DNA from: Chitinophaga lutea
GTDB lineage: Bacteria > Bacteroidota > Bacteroidia > Chitinophagales > Chitinophagaceae
Assembly: GCF_003813775.1 (NCBI RefSeq)
Contig: NZ_RPDH01000001.1
Coordinates: 2,972,098-3,036,097, forward strand
Length of the DNA: 64,000 bases
Direction: 5' to 3'
Below the pieces are notes generated by a model. The model made no database searches, was not told where the DNA came from, and saw only the letters and a list, made by a program, of their open reading frames with translations. The stretch's first letter is position 1. Each line of letters opens with the position of its first letter. Both the position numbers and the translations under genes were made by a program. This document shows positions 25,608 to 34,303 of this stretch, piece after piece.

Positions 25608-26624
25608 ATGCGCAGACACTATGCTACAATAAAGGATATCGCCAACGCACTGAACATTTCATTTGCCACTGTTTCGCGGGCGCTCAGGGATGCCTACGAT
25701 GTAAAGGCCGAAACACGGGAACTTGTGCTGGCCAAAGCCGCCGAACTGAACTACAAACCAAACGTCAACGCGAAAGGACTTGCGCAGCATCGCAGTTATA
25801 ACCTCGGTGTTATTCTTCCCACCATCACCAATTATTATTTTTCCACCGTCATTACCGGCATCCAGGAAGTGGCATACGGCGCGGGTTATAATCTTGTCCT
25901 GTACGTTACGAATGATAGCGCGGAGCGCGAGCGCGACATGATCGGCAATCTTTCCCTGGGAAGCCTGGATGGCCTGCTGGTTTGTGTTTCGTCTGATTCT
26001 GCATTATCTACCGGTTTTCAGGGAATTATAGATGATGGTATTCCGGTAGTGTTTTTCGATAGGGTGGTAGAAGATATCCACACTTCCAAAGTGGTGCAGG
26101 ACGATTACAACGGTGCTTTCGAGGCCACCGAGCACCTGATTGGAAATGGCTACCGCAATATAGCGCACATAGCGGGCCCGGAGGAGCTGGCTTTTACCCG
26201 CAACCGTATGCAGGGCTATAAGGACGCATTAAAAAAACATGGGTTGCCGGTGAAGAAGGAATGGATTGTGCATTCTGGCTTTTCGCAGGCCCATGGCGAG
26301 CAGGACGTGGCCCGGCTCTGGAAATGCCGGCAAAAACCCGATGCGGTTTTCGCGGTGAACGACCGGAAAGCTGTAGGCGCCATGCTCGCTTTGAAACAGT
26401 TAAATATTCTTGTCGGGCAGGATTTCGGGGTAGTTGGATTTACCAATGATCCGGTAGCTGCTATTATATCTCCCTCCCTCACTACTATTGCCGAGCCCGC
26501 TTTTGAAATCGGCAGAATCAGCTGCCAGCTTGTATTAAGCCATATCAGGAAGAAGAAATTTGATGCAAAAGAAGTAGTTTTGCCGGGTAAATTGATCGTA
26601 AGGGAATCAAGCAAAAAAGCCTGA
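25608..26624 (+). CDS. LacI-family transcriptional regulator
   Basis: A 338-residue regulator with a Shine-Dalgarno-like GGGAGG directly ahead of the ATG. The N-terminal helix-turn-helix and hinge read YATIKDIANALNISFATVSRAL then NYKPNVNAKGLAQHRS. The periplasmic-binding-protein-like sensor follows from about 62, with the closing IGRISCQLVL and VVLPGKLIVRESS. It faces the susC operon, so it most likely represses that locus until a sugar effector is imported. LacI control of a SusC/D locus is less common in this phylum than hybrid two-component or SusR-type control. Confidence 0.93.
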   Translation: MRRHYATIKDIANALNISFATVSRALRDAYDVKAETRELVLAKAAELNYKPNVNAKGLAQHRSYNLGVILPTITNYYFSTVITGIQEVAYGAGYNLVLYVTNDSAERERDMIGNLSLGSLDGLLVCVSSDSALSTGFQGIIDDGIPVVFFDRVVEDIHTSKVVQDDYNGAFEATEHLIGNGYRNIAHIAGPEELAFTRNRMQGYKDALKKHGLPVKKEWIVHSGFSQAHGEQDVARLWKCRQKPDAVFAVNDRKAVGAMLALKQLNILVGQDFGVVGFTNDPVAAIISPSLTTIAEPAFEIGRISCQLVLSHIRKKKFDAKEVVLPGKLIVRESSKKA

Positions 26625-26708
26625 GGCATTGTAACCCTGGGGCATGGTTTTTGTTTTTTCCCGGATATCAAATCTTTTTGTTAATCTGAAATCTAATAAC
26701 GTAAAACC

Positions 26709-27386
26709 ATGATGAAACTTCGACAAGGGTTGATCCTGTTAACCGCAACACTGATGCTGGCGTTTGTTATTCCCGGCTGTAAGAAAAATAACAAGAATGA
26801 TGATGCGCCCGGCGAAACACCCGGTAAGCTGGTTGGGATGGGCGAGATGGCAGGCGTGCCAACCGGTACGCCATTCGTGTTCCCAGCGAATATTTCCGTG
26901 GCCGGTTCCATCTACGGCTCCAGCTGTGATACAGCATATCGCCGGGGCAGTGGCGAATTCGTAGATGTGTGCATCGGGTTCTTCAACAGCGGCACCACCG
27001 ATTACACGCTCACGCTTCCTGCGGGGCTTACCATCACTGCCGACGACGTCACTTATCAGCACGGGATCATTATCCAGGACACCAAAATATTGCTGAAAGC
27101 AGGCATGATCACCCGCTGCGGAGTGGGCGCCTATTGCATCAATGCGCCGAAAAAGCCATCTAGTTACACAGTGACGTACAAAATCGGTAACGTGTCTGAC
27201 AGCAGGCTGATCAAACAACTGATCGATCTGTTAAAGAACAAGAAAATAAATATTGAGGAGTACGCTAATAGCAGCGATTACAATGATGCCGTAGACATCA
27301 TCCAGCCGGCGGTATGGTCTATTACCGATTTCGACGGGCTGCAGGAGCCGATCAAACAGGAGATTGCGACAATCCCGAATAAATAA
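26709..27386 (+). CDS. Hypothetical lipoprotein
   Basis: A 225-residue protein (224 if the second ATG at 26712 is used) with a lipoprotein signal ending FVIPGC-KKNNKNDD. The Lys/Asn/Asp run after the Cys is typical of surface lipoproteins in Bacteroidota. The body is a predicted beta-sandwich (DYTLTLPAGLTITADDVTYQHG, four Cys) with a helical C-terminal part (LIKQLIDLLKNKKINIEEYA). I do not recognise a family. It lies 84 bp after the LacI-type regulator on the same strand and ends just before a strong terminator. Confidence 0.75.
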   Translation: MMKLRQGLILLTATLMLAFVIPGCKKNNKNDDAPGETPGKLVGMGEMAGVPTGTPFVFPANISVAGSIYGSSCDTAYRRGSGEFVDVCIGFFNSGTTDYTLTLPAGLTITADDVTYQHGIIIQDTKILLKAGMITRCGVGAYCINAPKKPSSYTVTYKIGNVSDSRLIKQLIDLLKNKKINIEEYANSSDYNDAVDIIQPAVWSITDFDGLQEPIKQEIATIPNK

Positions 27387-27400
27387 TCATAACACAACTA

Positions 27401-27439
27401 AAAAAGAAAGGCCGCAAATATTGCGGCCCTTCTTTTTTT
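27401..27439. terminator. Bidirectional terminator
   Basis: A perfect 8-bp stem (27410-27417 with 27421-27428) is flanked by an A-rich run and a T-rich run. It lies between the convergent lipoprotein and GDPD genes. Confidence 0.9.
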
Positions 27440-28283
27440 ATCGGTGAAACCCCTTCGACCGCAGGTATGCAAGCAGTTCCGCCGGCAGATCGGTCTGGAT
27501 GATGTTCACACGCGGATGTTTTTTTAAAAGTTCGGAGAACCCTGTTCCCGGCGAAGCTTTTTCCGCCTTGTCGTATTTCCCCAACGCATTCAGCCATACA
27601 CGGGTGCCGCCGGCGCGGAGCGCATTGGCGAGGCTGTCTGAATAGTATGAATCGTCTATGTGAATCGCGGGGAAGGTACCCATCTGTCCGATGCCTGCGA
27701 TATCGCCGGTATTGTAAGCGCGCGGCATGATGGGAATTTTGGGATTCCAGTTGCGCAGTTGCGGGATTTCTTTGTAGTCGTATAAAAAGAAAAGCACCTG
27801 GCTGGTGGTGCCGCTGGCTTTCACCAGCTCAACGGTTTTGCGGGCTGCTTCCGGTGTGCCTTCTTTGAAATCGATGTCTACCAGAATGCGGTCTTTGGTG
27901 AGTTTTAACGCCTCTTCAAAGGTCGGGATGCGCTCCTGTGTGGGCTGACCATTGTGCAGTAGCGGGAATTGCTGCAGCTCCGCATAGGTATAGTCACCGG
28001 TGCCGCCGGGTTTGCCGGTGGTACGGGTAATGGTTTTATCGTGCATGAGCACCAGTATACCGTCTTTCGTTTGCCGGATGTCCAGTTCCACGATATCAAC
28101 ACCCAGCCGGATGGCTTCGCGGATGGCGGCCAGGGAGTTTTCGGGATAATCGGCATGTGGCGCGCGGTGTGCGGCTACCAGTATGTGGTCAGGGCGGTTT
28201 GAAAAGTCGCGCAGGATGCTGTCTGCCTGGCCGTGCGCGGACAATAAAACAATGCTGAGAAATGCGGTAATAAGGAATTTCAT
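27438..28283 (-). CDS. Secreted glycerophosphodiester phosphodiesterase
   Basis: A 281-residue protein with a signal peptide (to about residue 18, LSAHGQA). GDPD landmarks are AAHRAPHADYPENSLAAI (catalytic His-Arg and Asn-Ser), VELDIRQTKDGILVLMHD (metal-binding Glu/Asp and catalytic His) and VDIDFKEG. It cleaves glycerophosphodiesters, yielding sn-glycerol-3-phosphate and an alcohol, in the periplasm or outside the cell. The usual HRG is HRA here. It stands alone with its own terminator. Confidence 0.93.
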   Translation of the reverse strand: MKFLITAFLSIVLLSAHGQADSILRDFSNRPDHILVAAHRAPHADYPENSLAAIREAIRLGVDIVELDIRQTKDGILVLMHDKTITRTTGKPGGTGDYTYAELQQFPLLHNGQPTQERIPTFEEALKLTKDRILVDIDFKEGTPEAARKTVELVKASGTTSQVLFFLYDYKEIPQLRNWNPKIPIMPRAYNTGDIAGIGQMGTFPAIHIDDSYYSDSLANALRAGGTRVWLNALGKYDKAEKASPGTGFSELLKKHPRVNIIQTDLPAELLAYLRSKGFHR

Positions 28284-28384
28284 GTGAAATTTTTTACGGG
28301 TGTATAAATATCTGATTCTTTTCAGAATATTTTATGTGATTCGTGTAAAGGCTGCGTTAAATACGGTGCTGTGGGAATAATCGC

Positions 28385-28392
28385 TAACTTTG
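28385..28392 (+). promoter_or_regulatory. -7 box (TAACTTTG) almost touching the CHAD gene start
   Basis: It matches the Bacteroidota TAnnTTTG element exactly. The ATG follows only 3 bp later, so if the box is used the transcript would begin at or near the start codon. No good TTTG box is found at the expected -33 distance. Confidence 0.35.
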
Positions 28393-28395
28393 TAT

Positions 28396-29340
28396 ATGCT
28401 GAAGAAGCAAAAACAGCATAAGTACCTGGCAAAGAGATGGCGTGCCATCAGGAGTTACCTCTACGATTTTGCAAACACACCCAACCTGGAAGTGCTGCAC
28501 AAGCTACGGGTGGAAGTTAAAAAGCTGAAAGCCTTTGCAGGTTTTGCATCGGCAGGAGGGCATGGAAAGGATGCGGACCGTGCCATAAAGCCGGTGAAAA
28601 AAATGTTCCGGGTAGCCGGTGAAATCCGGGAAGCGGGCCTCACCTTATCGATGCTGCAAAAATACCAGATCACCCACCCGCGCCTGAAGTCAGCCACTAT
28701 CCATACACTGAACGAAAAAACCGCAACGTTTCAATCGCATATCGATACCTACCTTCAACAGATAAAGAAGTCAGACAGAAAGCTTCGCGCCAGCCTGCAC
28801 TCCATCCGTAACCGCAATATAGAAGCATGGTTCAGCGAAGAACTGACGGCCACCGCAGCACTCCTGGCAGCTCCTCCGCCCGAACGATTGCATGATGCGC
28901 GTAAAAAACTGAAAACCCTGCTATACACGTATACCATGTTGCCAAAGCCCCTGGCGGCCCGCGTCCAGGTGAACAAAGATTACCTGCATCGCTTGCAGGA
29001 GCTGATTGGCAACTGGCACGACGCTGCTCTGGCGGCGGATTTACTGGCAAAGGGAAATAATGTGCGGTCCGGCGGACGCACTGCGCGCAACGGAGATAAG
29101 CAAACGCAGCAGCAACCAAAGGCAAATCAAGCGAACCGCCTGGCGGACGAAGCGTCCCGTAACATCCGGCACAATAATCATGACCATGGAGCCCATACAC
29201 AAAGCAAACCGGTAAAAACCCGGCAACAGCAAAAAGTGAATCGCCTGTCTAATGAACAGAAAAGCCTCATCAAACAGACGCTGGCGGCGGCGGCAGGTTT
29301 TTCACAAAAAGCGTTGAGCGGGGAGGGGTCTCCCCGCTGA
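28396..29340 (+). CDS. CHAD-domain protein
   Basis: A 314-residue protein starting at the ATG at 28396 (an in-frame TTG lies 6 bp upstream). It is all-helical and very basic. The conserved-histidine CHAD pattern is seen in LEVLHKLRVEVKKLKAF (about 34-50), RLHDARKKLKTLLYTY and LHRLQELIGNWHDAALAADLL. CHAD domains bind polyphosphate, often near polyphosphate kinases. A hydrophilic Gln/Asn/His/Lys-rich stretch (about 225-290) separates the last CHAD helices and looks disordered. No ppk or CYTH gene is nearby. Confidence 0.82.
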   Translation: MLKKQKQHKYLAKRWRAIRSYLYDFANTPNLEVLHKLRVEVKKLKAFAGFASAGGHGKDADRAIKPVKKMFRVAGEIREAGLTLSMLQKYQITHPRLKSATIHTLNEKTATFQSHIDTYLQQIKKSDRKLRASLHSIRNRNIEAWFSEELTATAALLAAPPPERLHDARKKLKTLLYTYTMLPKPLAARVQVNKDYLHRLQELIGNWHDAALAADLLAKGNNVRSGGRTARNGDKQTQQQPKANQANRLADEASRNIRHNNHDHGAHTQSKPVKTRQQQKVNRLSNEQKSLIKQTLAAAAGFSQKALSGEGSPR

Positions 29341-29405
29341 ACAGGCTCTTCCAATGGCGAAGTGTTCCCGTCATCAAATTTCCGTAAGTTGCATTCCAGC
29401 CCAAA

Positions 29406-29990
29406 ATGCCCGGAACCATGGAAAGAACCAGTTTTGAAGACGAACATTTTGAAAAGAAGGATTTTACCGAAGCGCCGCTCCGCAAAGGAGAATACGATAA
29501 CTGCACCTTTACGGGCTGCAACTTTTCGGAAACGGACCTGACGGATGTGAGTTTTACCGAATGTACCTTCACCGGCTGCAACCTCAGTATGGCCAAACTC
29601 AATAAAACATCGCTGAAAGATGTAAAATTCACCGACTGCAAATTGCTCGGCCTGCACTTTGAAAACTGCAACGATTTTCTTTTCGAGGTGGCTTTTGATA
29701 ACTGCCAGCTGAACCTTGCCTCATTTTACCGCCGGAAACTCAAAAAAACACGTTTTAAAAAATGCAGCCTCCACGAAACGGATTTCACGGAAGCCGATTT
29801 AACAGAAGCGAGCTTCGACGGATGTGATCTTGCCGGGGCGACTTTTGTGCAGACCAACCTGGAAAAAGCGGATTTCCGTGCGGCCAGCCATTATTTGATC
29901 GACCCGGCGCAGAACCGCATCAAAAAGGCGAAATTTTCCATGCCGGCCGTGATTGGCCTGCTGGCAGCGTATGATATTGTGATTGAGTGA
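29406..29990 (+). CDS. Pentapeptide-repeat protein
   Basis: A 194-residue protein. From residue 15 to about 160 it is built of A(D/N)LxX-type five-residue repeats (FTGCNFSETDLTDVSF, CDLAGATFVQTNLEKADF), predicting a right-handed quadrilateral beta-helix. The C-terminal segment (DPAQNRIKKAKFSMPAVIGLL) is a short capping helix common in this group. Some relatives (Qnr, MfpA, McbG) mimic DNA and protect gyrase from quinolones or microcin B17. That role is possible but not shown by the sequence. Confidence 0.88.
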   Translation: MPGTMERTSFEDEHFEKKDFTEAPLRKGEYDNCTFTGCNFSETDLTDVSFTECTFTGCNLSMAKLNKTSLKDVKFTDCKLLGLHFENCNDFLFEVAFDNCQLNLASFYRRKLKKTRFKKCSLHETDFTEADLTEASFDGCDLAGATFVQTNLEKADFRAASHYLIDPAQNRIKKAKFSMPAVIGLLAAYDIVIE

Positions 29991-30082
29991 GGTGAACATC
30001 GCCCCGTATAAAAGGAAATTGTTAACCATGCCGGCACCTTCATAAGCCGCGGAAATACCGGTTACAACGCGCCGGCATCCGG

Positions 30083-30796
30083 TTACGTCAGCTCATAATA
30101 CCCATGCCCCGTTTGCTGCACCGCTTTGTCCACCTTGTCGCGGTCCGCTACCCGATGCAGCATGATCACATATTCTTCCAGTTCCGTACGCATAAATCCC
30201 ATTTGTAACCCGTGTTCCCGGAGCGGCTTATCAAAGGCGTCCAGTACGCCGTCGCTGCTCACAGTGCTGCCTGGGGGAAAGTCACTTGCCTGGGGGAATG
30301 CAACGCTCAGTTGATAGTTGTCGCGCAGCGCGAGGTTCAGCCGCCATTCCAGGTCTTCGAGCGGCGCATCCCGGTCTATTCCCAGCAACCATTCGCACTC
30401 CTGGTCGTTGAGGTGGTTCATCAGCACGTTCAACGTAGAATATTCCGGGTCGTTGGTATGATCTTTCAGCGCATCGATGTAGGGAAACAGCCAGTGCTGT
30501 TCCCGGAGCGGCAGGCAGCGCCGCACCAGTTCGCGGTAGCCTTCTTTGGCTGCTTCGGTTAAGGGCGGCAGATCCGGTTCCGGGCGCTCCGGCAGCGGAG
30601 GAGGAGAGGATACCTTCCGTTTCCTCCATGGTGAACCGGAAAATTCATTTTTGCACCAGGCATAAAACGCAAGCACACCTGCGTAGCCAAACCAGTATTT
30701 GGCATTGAGCCCGAAATAATGGCCGGCTGCATAGCCGCCAATCACCAGCGCCAGCCCGATCAGAAAATAGAGGCGGTTTCCCATGAGCGTATTCAT
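30083..30796 (-). CDS. Hypothetical membrane-anchored protein
   Basis: 237 residues from the ATG at 30796 (alternative ATG at 30784). Two hydrophobic segments near the N-terminus (about 9-25 and 33-48) are followed by a basic Pro-rich linker (KRKVSSPPPLPERPEP) and a soluble C-terminal domain of about 170 residues (LREQHWLFPYIDALKD, LNVLMNHLNDQECEWLLGI). I do not recognise a family. It is monocistronic, facing the pentapeptide gene. Confidence 0.65.
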   Translation of the reverse strand: MNTLMGNRLYFLIGLALVIGGYAAGHYFGLNAKYWFGYAGVLAFYAWCKNEFSGSPWRKRKVSSPPPLPERPEPDLPPLTEAAKEGYRELVRRCLPLREQHWLFPYIDALKDHTNDPEYSTLNVLMNHLNDQECEWLLGIDRDAPLEDLEWRLNLALRDNYQLSVAFPQASDFPPGSTVSSDGVLDAFDKPLREHGLQMGFMRTELEEYVIMLHRVADRDKVDKAVQQTGHGYYELT

Positions 30797-31070
30797 TTTA
30801 TATCCGTTTGTTCCCCTCGGGTTTGGTTTTGCCGGAAAAGGCAATGTGGGAATCAACGGCCAGGTTATGGTTAATAAATGTATTCAACAACGGTTTCCGG
30901 GTTTCAACGATTCAAATATAACAGATATTTTGCCCGGCAGATAACTATTATCCCTGCCTGTTTGCATGAAAAAAATGCAGGTTTATTCAAGAATGACGGA
31001 TATTTTTTGCGTCTTTTTGCGCCTTTTTCTGAATATTCTCCTATATTGTGCAAAACCAAAATCCGTCTGA

Positions 31071-31817
31071 ATGCTAAAAAAGGAACGCCAATCCTTTATT
31101 CTGCGCCAGGTGAACCTGCATAATAAAATCCTGTCGGTCGACCTGAGTCAGCAAATGGACGTGTCTGAAGATACCATCCGGCGCGACCTGAATGAAATGG
31201 CGGAACAGGGGAAACTGATCAAAGTACACGGCGGAGCGTTGTCCAAGTCGTTCCATCTCTCCGTTGCCTCTGATCATGTGTATGCTTTAAGCAGCAAAAA
31301 ACATATCGCCCTCAAAGCATGCCGCCTCATTAAAGACGGCATGTTCGTACTTACCACGGGCGGCACTACCATTATCGAGCTGGCCAAAGCATTGCCGCCT
31401 GAACTGTCGGCGACTTTTATCACCGTCAGTTTACCCGCGGCCTATGAATATATCCATCATCCGAATATCGAAGTGATTTTCCTGGGCGATAAAATTTCCA
31501 AAAATTCGCAGATCGCCGTAGGCGGCAGCGTTGTATCGAGGATAAAGGATGTGCGGGCCGACCTGTGTTTCCTGGGCACTAACGCCATCAGCCTGGAGCA
31601 GGGCCTTACGGACAACGACTGGGAAGTGGTGGAGGTGAAAAAGGCCATCGTGGAAGCCTCGGAGCGGGTCGTTTCGTTGGCCATCAGCGAAAAGCTCAAC
31701 ACCTCGCAGCGCTTCCGGGTGTGCGATGCGGGTGATATCAGCACGCTCATCACGGAGCTGCCGGCGTCCGACCCGTTGCTGCAGCCTTATCATGCCGCCG
31801 GTCTCGAAATTTTATAA
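31071..31817 (+). CDS. DeoR-family transcriptional regulator
   Basis: A 248-residue regulator. The N-terminal winged helix reads RQSFILRQVNLHNKILSVDLS then VSEDTIRRDLNEMAEQGKL, with the DeoR signature IKVHGGAL. The C-terminal sensor domain (about 75-235) shows TTGGTTIIELAKALP and GDKISKNSQIAVGG, and in this family it binds a sugar phosphate. It is the first gene of the symporter-murQ cluster, so a MurNAc- or amino-sugar-phosphate effector is the natural guess. An A/T-rich stretch with repeated TTTTTGCG lies just upstream. Confidence 0.92.
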   Translation: MLKKERQSFILRQVNLHNKILSVDLSQQMDVSEDTIRRDLNEMAEQGKLIKVHGGALSKSFHLSVASDHVYALSSKKHIALKACRLIKDGMFVLTTGGTTIIELAKALPPELSATFITVSLPAAYEYIHHPNIEVIFLGDKISKNSQIAVGGSVVSRIKDVRADLCFLGTNAISLEQGLTDNDWEVVEVKKAIVEASERVVSLAISEKLNTSQRFRVCDAGDISTLITELPASDPLLQPYHAAGLEIL

Positions 31818-31839
31818 ACATCACCATCAAAATAAACGC

Positions 31840-33291
31840 ATGTCTCCTGTTATCTTGTTTTCACTGGTTATCGCATATTTCCTCCTGCTGCTGGGTGTGG
31901 CCTGGGTTACGTCGAGGAATGCGAACAACGAATCGTTTTTTATCGGCAACCGCGGCTCCAACTGGATGCTGGTGGCTTTCGGCATGATCGGCACGTCGCT
32001 CAGCGGCGTTACGTTTGTGAGTGTGCCCGGTACGGTCGGCAAGGAATCCTTTACCTATTTCCAGATCGTGCTCGGCAACCTGATCGGTTACGGGGTGGTG
32101 GCATTTGTGCTGTTGCCCGTTTATTACAAGATGCAGCTCACATCTATCTATAACTACCTGCAAAACAGGCTCGGCTTCCGGGCCTATAAAACGGGCGCCT
32201 CGTTTTTTATCCTGTCGCGCGTATTGGGCGCTACGGCCCGGCTGTACCTGGTGGTGAACATCCTGCATTTCACCATTCTTAAAGATTTTGGCCTGCCGTT
32301 CTGGGTGGGAGCTTTCGTCATCCTGTTGATGATATTGTTGTATACATTCGAAGGCGGGGTAAAAACCATCGTGTGGACGGACACGCTGCAAACCGGCTGT
32401 ATGCTTATCGGGCTGGTGGTGTGCGTGTGGTATATCCTCAGTAACCTTGGCATGAGCCTGCCGGAAGGAGCCCGGGCGCTGGCTGATAAAGGGTACTCCA
32501 ACATCTTTATCATGGACCCGTCGAGCCGGTTTTTCTTCCTCAAACAAATTGTGGCCGGCGCTTTCATCTCTATAACCATGACGGGGATGGACCAGGAAAT
32601 GATGCAGAAAAACATCAGCGTGCGCACGCTGAAAGATTCCCAGAAGAACATGATGACTTTTGCCGTGATCTTTATGCTGGTGGTGTTGCTGTTCCTTTTC
32701 CTGGGCGGCCTGCTGCACCTCTTTGCCGAAGCCAAGGGCATCCCGGCCACCGGCGATGCGCTGTTCCCCACCATCGCACTGGAACATATGCCGGGCGCGG
32801 TGTCGATCATCTTCATCATTGCATTGATCTCCGCATTGTTCCCCAGCGCCGACGGCGCCATTACAGCGCTGACTGCCTCCTTCTGCATCGACATACTGGG
32901 CATACAGCGCGACGCCACCCTCAGCGATGCGAAGCGCAAACGTATCCGTCAGATCGTGCACCTCTCGTTTGCGGGCGTTTTTCTGCTGTTCGTAATGGGC
33001 TTCAAGTGGATGAATAATCCGAGTATGATCGGCCTGATCCTGAAAATTGCCGGTTATACCTATGGCCCGCTGCTCGGGCTTTTTGCCTTCGGCATTTTAA
33101 CCAAAAGAACGGTGAACGACAGGTTGGTGCCCTTTGTGGTACTGATTTCACCGATTATTTGTTTCATCATAGACCATTATCAGAAAGATTTGTTCGGCGG
33201 CTTCCAGATAGGCCTGGAGCTGCTATTCATTAACGGCCTGCTCACCTTCCTGGGATTGTGTCTCATCCCGGGCAAGAAGGCGGTAGCCTGA
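31840..33291 (+). CDS. Sodium:solute symporter (SSS family)
   Basis: A 483-residue membrane protein with about 13 transmembrane helices, starting at the ATG at 31840 (MSPVILFSLVIAYFLLLLGV), 22 bp after the regulator gene. SSS landmarks are FFIGNRGSNWMLVAFGMIGTSLSG, YKMQLTSIYNYLQNRLGFRAYK and ISALFPSADGAITALTASFCID. It imports a solute with Na+. Its place between a DeoR regulator and murQ makes a sugar such as MurNAc or anhydroMurNAc the likely cargo, which is inference from context. Confidence 0.92.
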   Translation: MSPVILFSLVIAYFLLLLGVAWVTSRNANNESFFIGNRGSNWMLVAFGMIGTSLSGVTFVSVPGTVGKESFTYFQIVLGNLIGYGVVAFVLLPVYYKMQLTSIYNYLQNRLGFRAYKTGASFFILSRVLGATARLYLVVNILHFTILKDFGLPFWVGAFVILLMILLYTFEGGVKTIVWTDTLQTGCMLIGLVVCVWYILSNLGMSLPEGARALADKGYSNIFIMDPSSRFFFLKQIVAGAFISITMTGMDQEMMQKNISVRTLKDSQKNMMTFAVIFMLVVLLFLFLGGLLHLFAEAKGIPATGDALFPTIALEHMPGAVSIIFIIALISALFPSADGAITALTASFCIDILGIQRDATLSDAKRKRIRQIVHLSFAGVFLLFVMGFKWMNNPSMIGLILKIAGYTYGPLLGLFAFGILTKRTVNDRLVPFVVLISPIICFIIDHYQKDLFGGFQIGLELLFINGLLTFLGLCLIPGKKAVA

Positions 33292-33305
33292 AAAATCGAT
33301 ATGTT

Positions 33306-34130
33306 ATGAGCGCACAGAAATTTGTCAGAATAACCGAACAGCCCTCTCATCACCGCCATCTCGAACAGATGAGCGTACGGGATGTGCTGGTAAACATCAA
33401 CAAAGAAGATGCAGGTGTGCCCGCGGCAGTGCAGCAGGCCATTCCCGCCGTTGAAGCGTTTGTGCTGGCGGCTGCAGATAAAATGCTGGCCGGCGGCCGC
33501 CTCTTTTACATCGGGGCGGGAACCAGCGGCCGGCTGGGCATCCTGGATGCGTCCGAATGCCCGCCTACTTACGGCGTACCGCATGGCCTGGTGGTGGGCC
33601 TGATTGCCGGCGGCGACAATGCCATCCGCCGCGCGGTGGAAAATGCGGAGGACGACGGCAACCAGGGCTGGGAAGACCTGCGCCAATGGAATATCACTGA
33701 AAAGGATGTGGTGCTCGGCATTGCGGCCAGCGGCACTACGCCGTATGTGATCGGTGCGTTGAAGAAATGTCGGGAAGAGGGGATTCTCACCGGCAGCCTC
33801 TCCTGCAATCCGGGCAGTCCCGTGAGCGCGGTGGCGGAGTTTCCCATCGAGGTGGTGGTAGGGCCCGAATTCGTGACCGGCAGCACACGCATGAAAAGCG
33901 GCACTGCGCAAAAGCTGGTGCTGAATATGATTTCTACGGCGCTGATGATACAACTGGGCCGCGTGGAAGATAACAAGATGGTGAACATGCAGCTGACCAA
34001 CGATAAGCTGGTAGACCGCGGCGTGAAAATGCTGATGGAAAAGGCCGGCATCGCTGATTATGAAACCGCAAAAGCACTGCTGCTGCAACACGGTTCCGTC
34101 AAAAAGGCCATGAGCGTGTTGGGCATCTGA
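33306..34130 (+). CDS. murQ: N-acetylmuramic acid 6-phosphate etherase
   Basis: A 274-residue protein starting at the ATG at 33306, 14 bp after the symporter gene. The SIS-domain signature is clear: LFYIGAGTSGRLGILDASECPPTYG, with the catalytic Glu in ASECPPT. GIAASGTTPYVIGAL and GPEFVTGSTRMKSGTAQKLVLN follow. It removes the lactyl ether from MurNAc-6-P, giving GlcNAc-6-P and D-lactate, in peptidoglycan recycling or salvage. The family length is about 290-300; this copy is slightly short. No MurNAc kinase or nagA lies beside it. Confidence 0.95.
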   Translation: MSAQKFVRITEQPSHHRHLEQMSVRDVLVNINKEDAGVPAAVQQAIPAVEAFVLAAADKMLAGGRLFYIGAGTSGRLGILDASECPPTYGVPHGLVVGLIAGGDNAIRRAVENAEDDGNQGWEDLRQWNITEKDVVLGIAASGTTPYVIGALKKCREEGILTGSLSCNPGSPVSAVAEFPIEVVVGPEFVTGSTRMKSGTAQKLVLNMISTALMIQLGRVEDNKMVNMQLTNDKLVDRGVKMLMEKAGIADYETAKALLLQHGSVKKAMSVLGI

Positions 34131-34243
34131 CAATACCCACGTGGCTCTCAGAATAACTCACGCGCAATTCCCGCACGCTTGCCGGAAAATGACACTAATA
34201 AGCGGGCCCTTTCGGGCCTCGCTGCAGACAGTGAAAACTGAAC

Positions 34244-34281
34244 AACAGGAAGCCCGCTCACGGATGAGCGGGCTTCCTGTT
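34244..34281. terminator. Perfect 17-bp inverted repeat between convergent murQ and ada
   Basis: Positions 34244-34260 and 34265-34281 are perfectly complementary around a 4-base loop. The T-tract is weak on both strands, so it is a likely but not canonical bidirectional terminator. A related AGCGGGCC hairpin sits just upstream (34201-34221). Confidence 0.6.
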
Positions 34282-34303
34282 TGTGAAGATGTTTCATAGA
34301 TCC

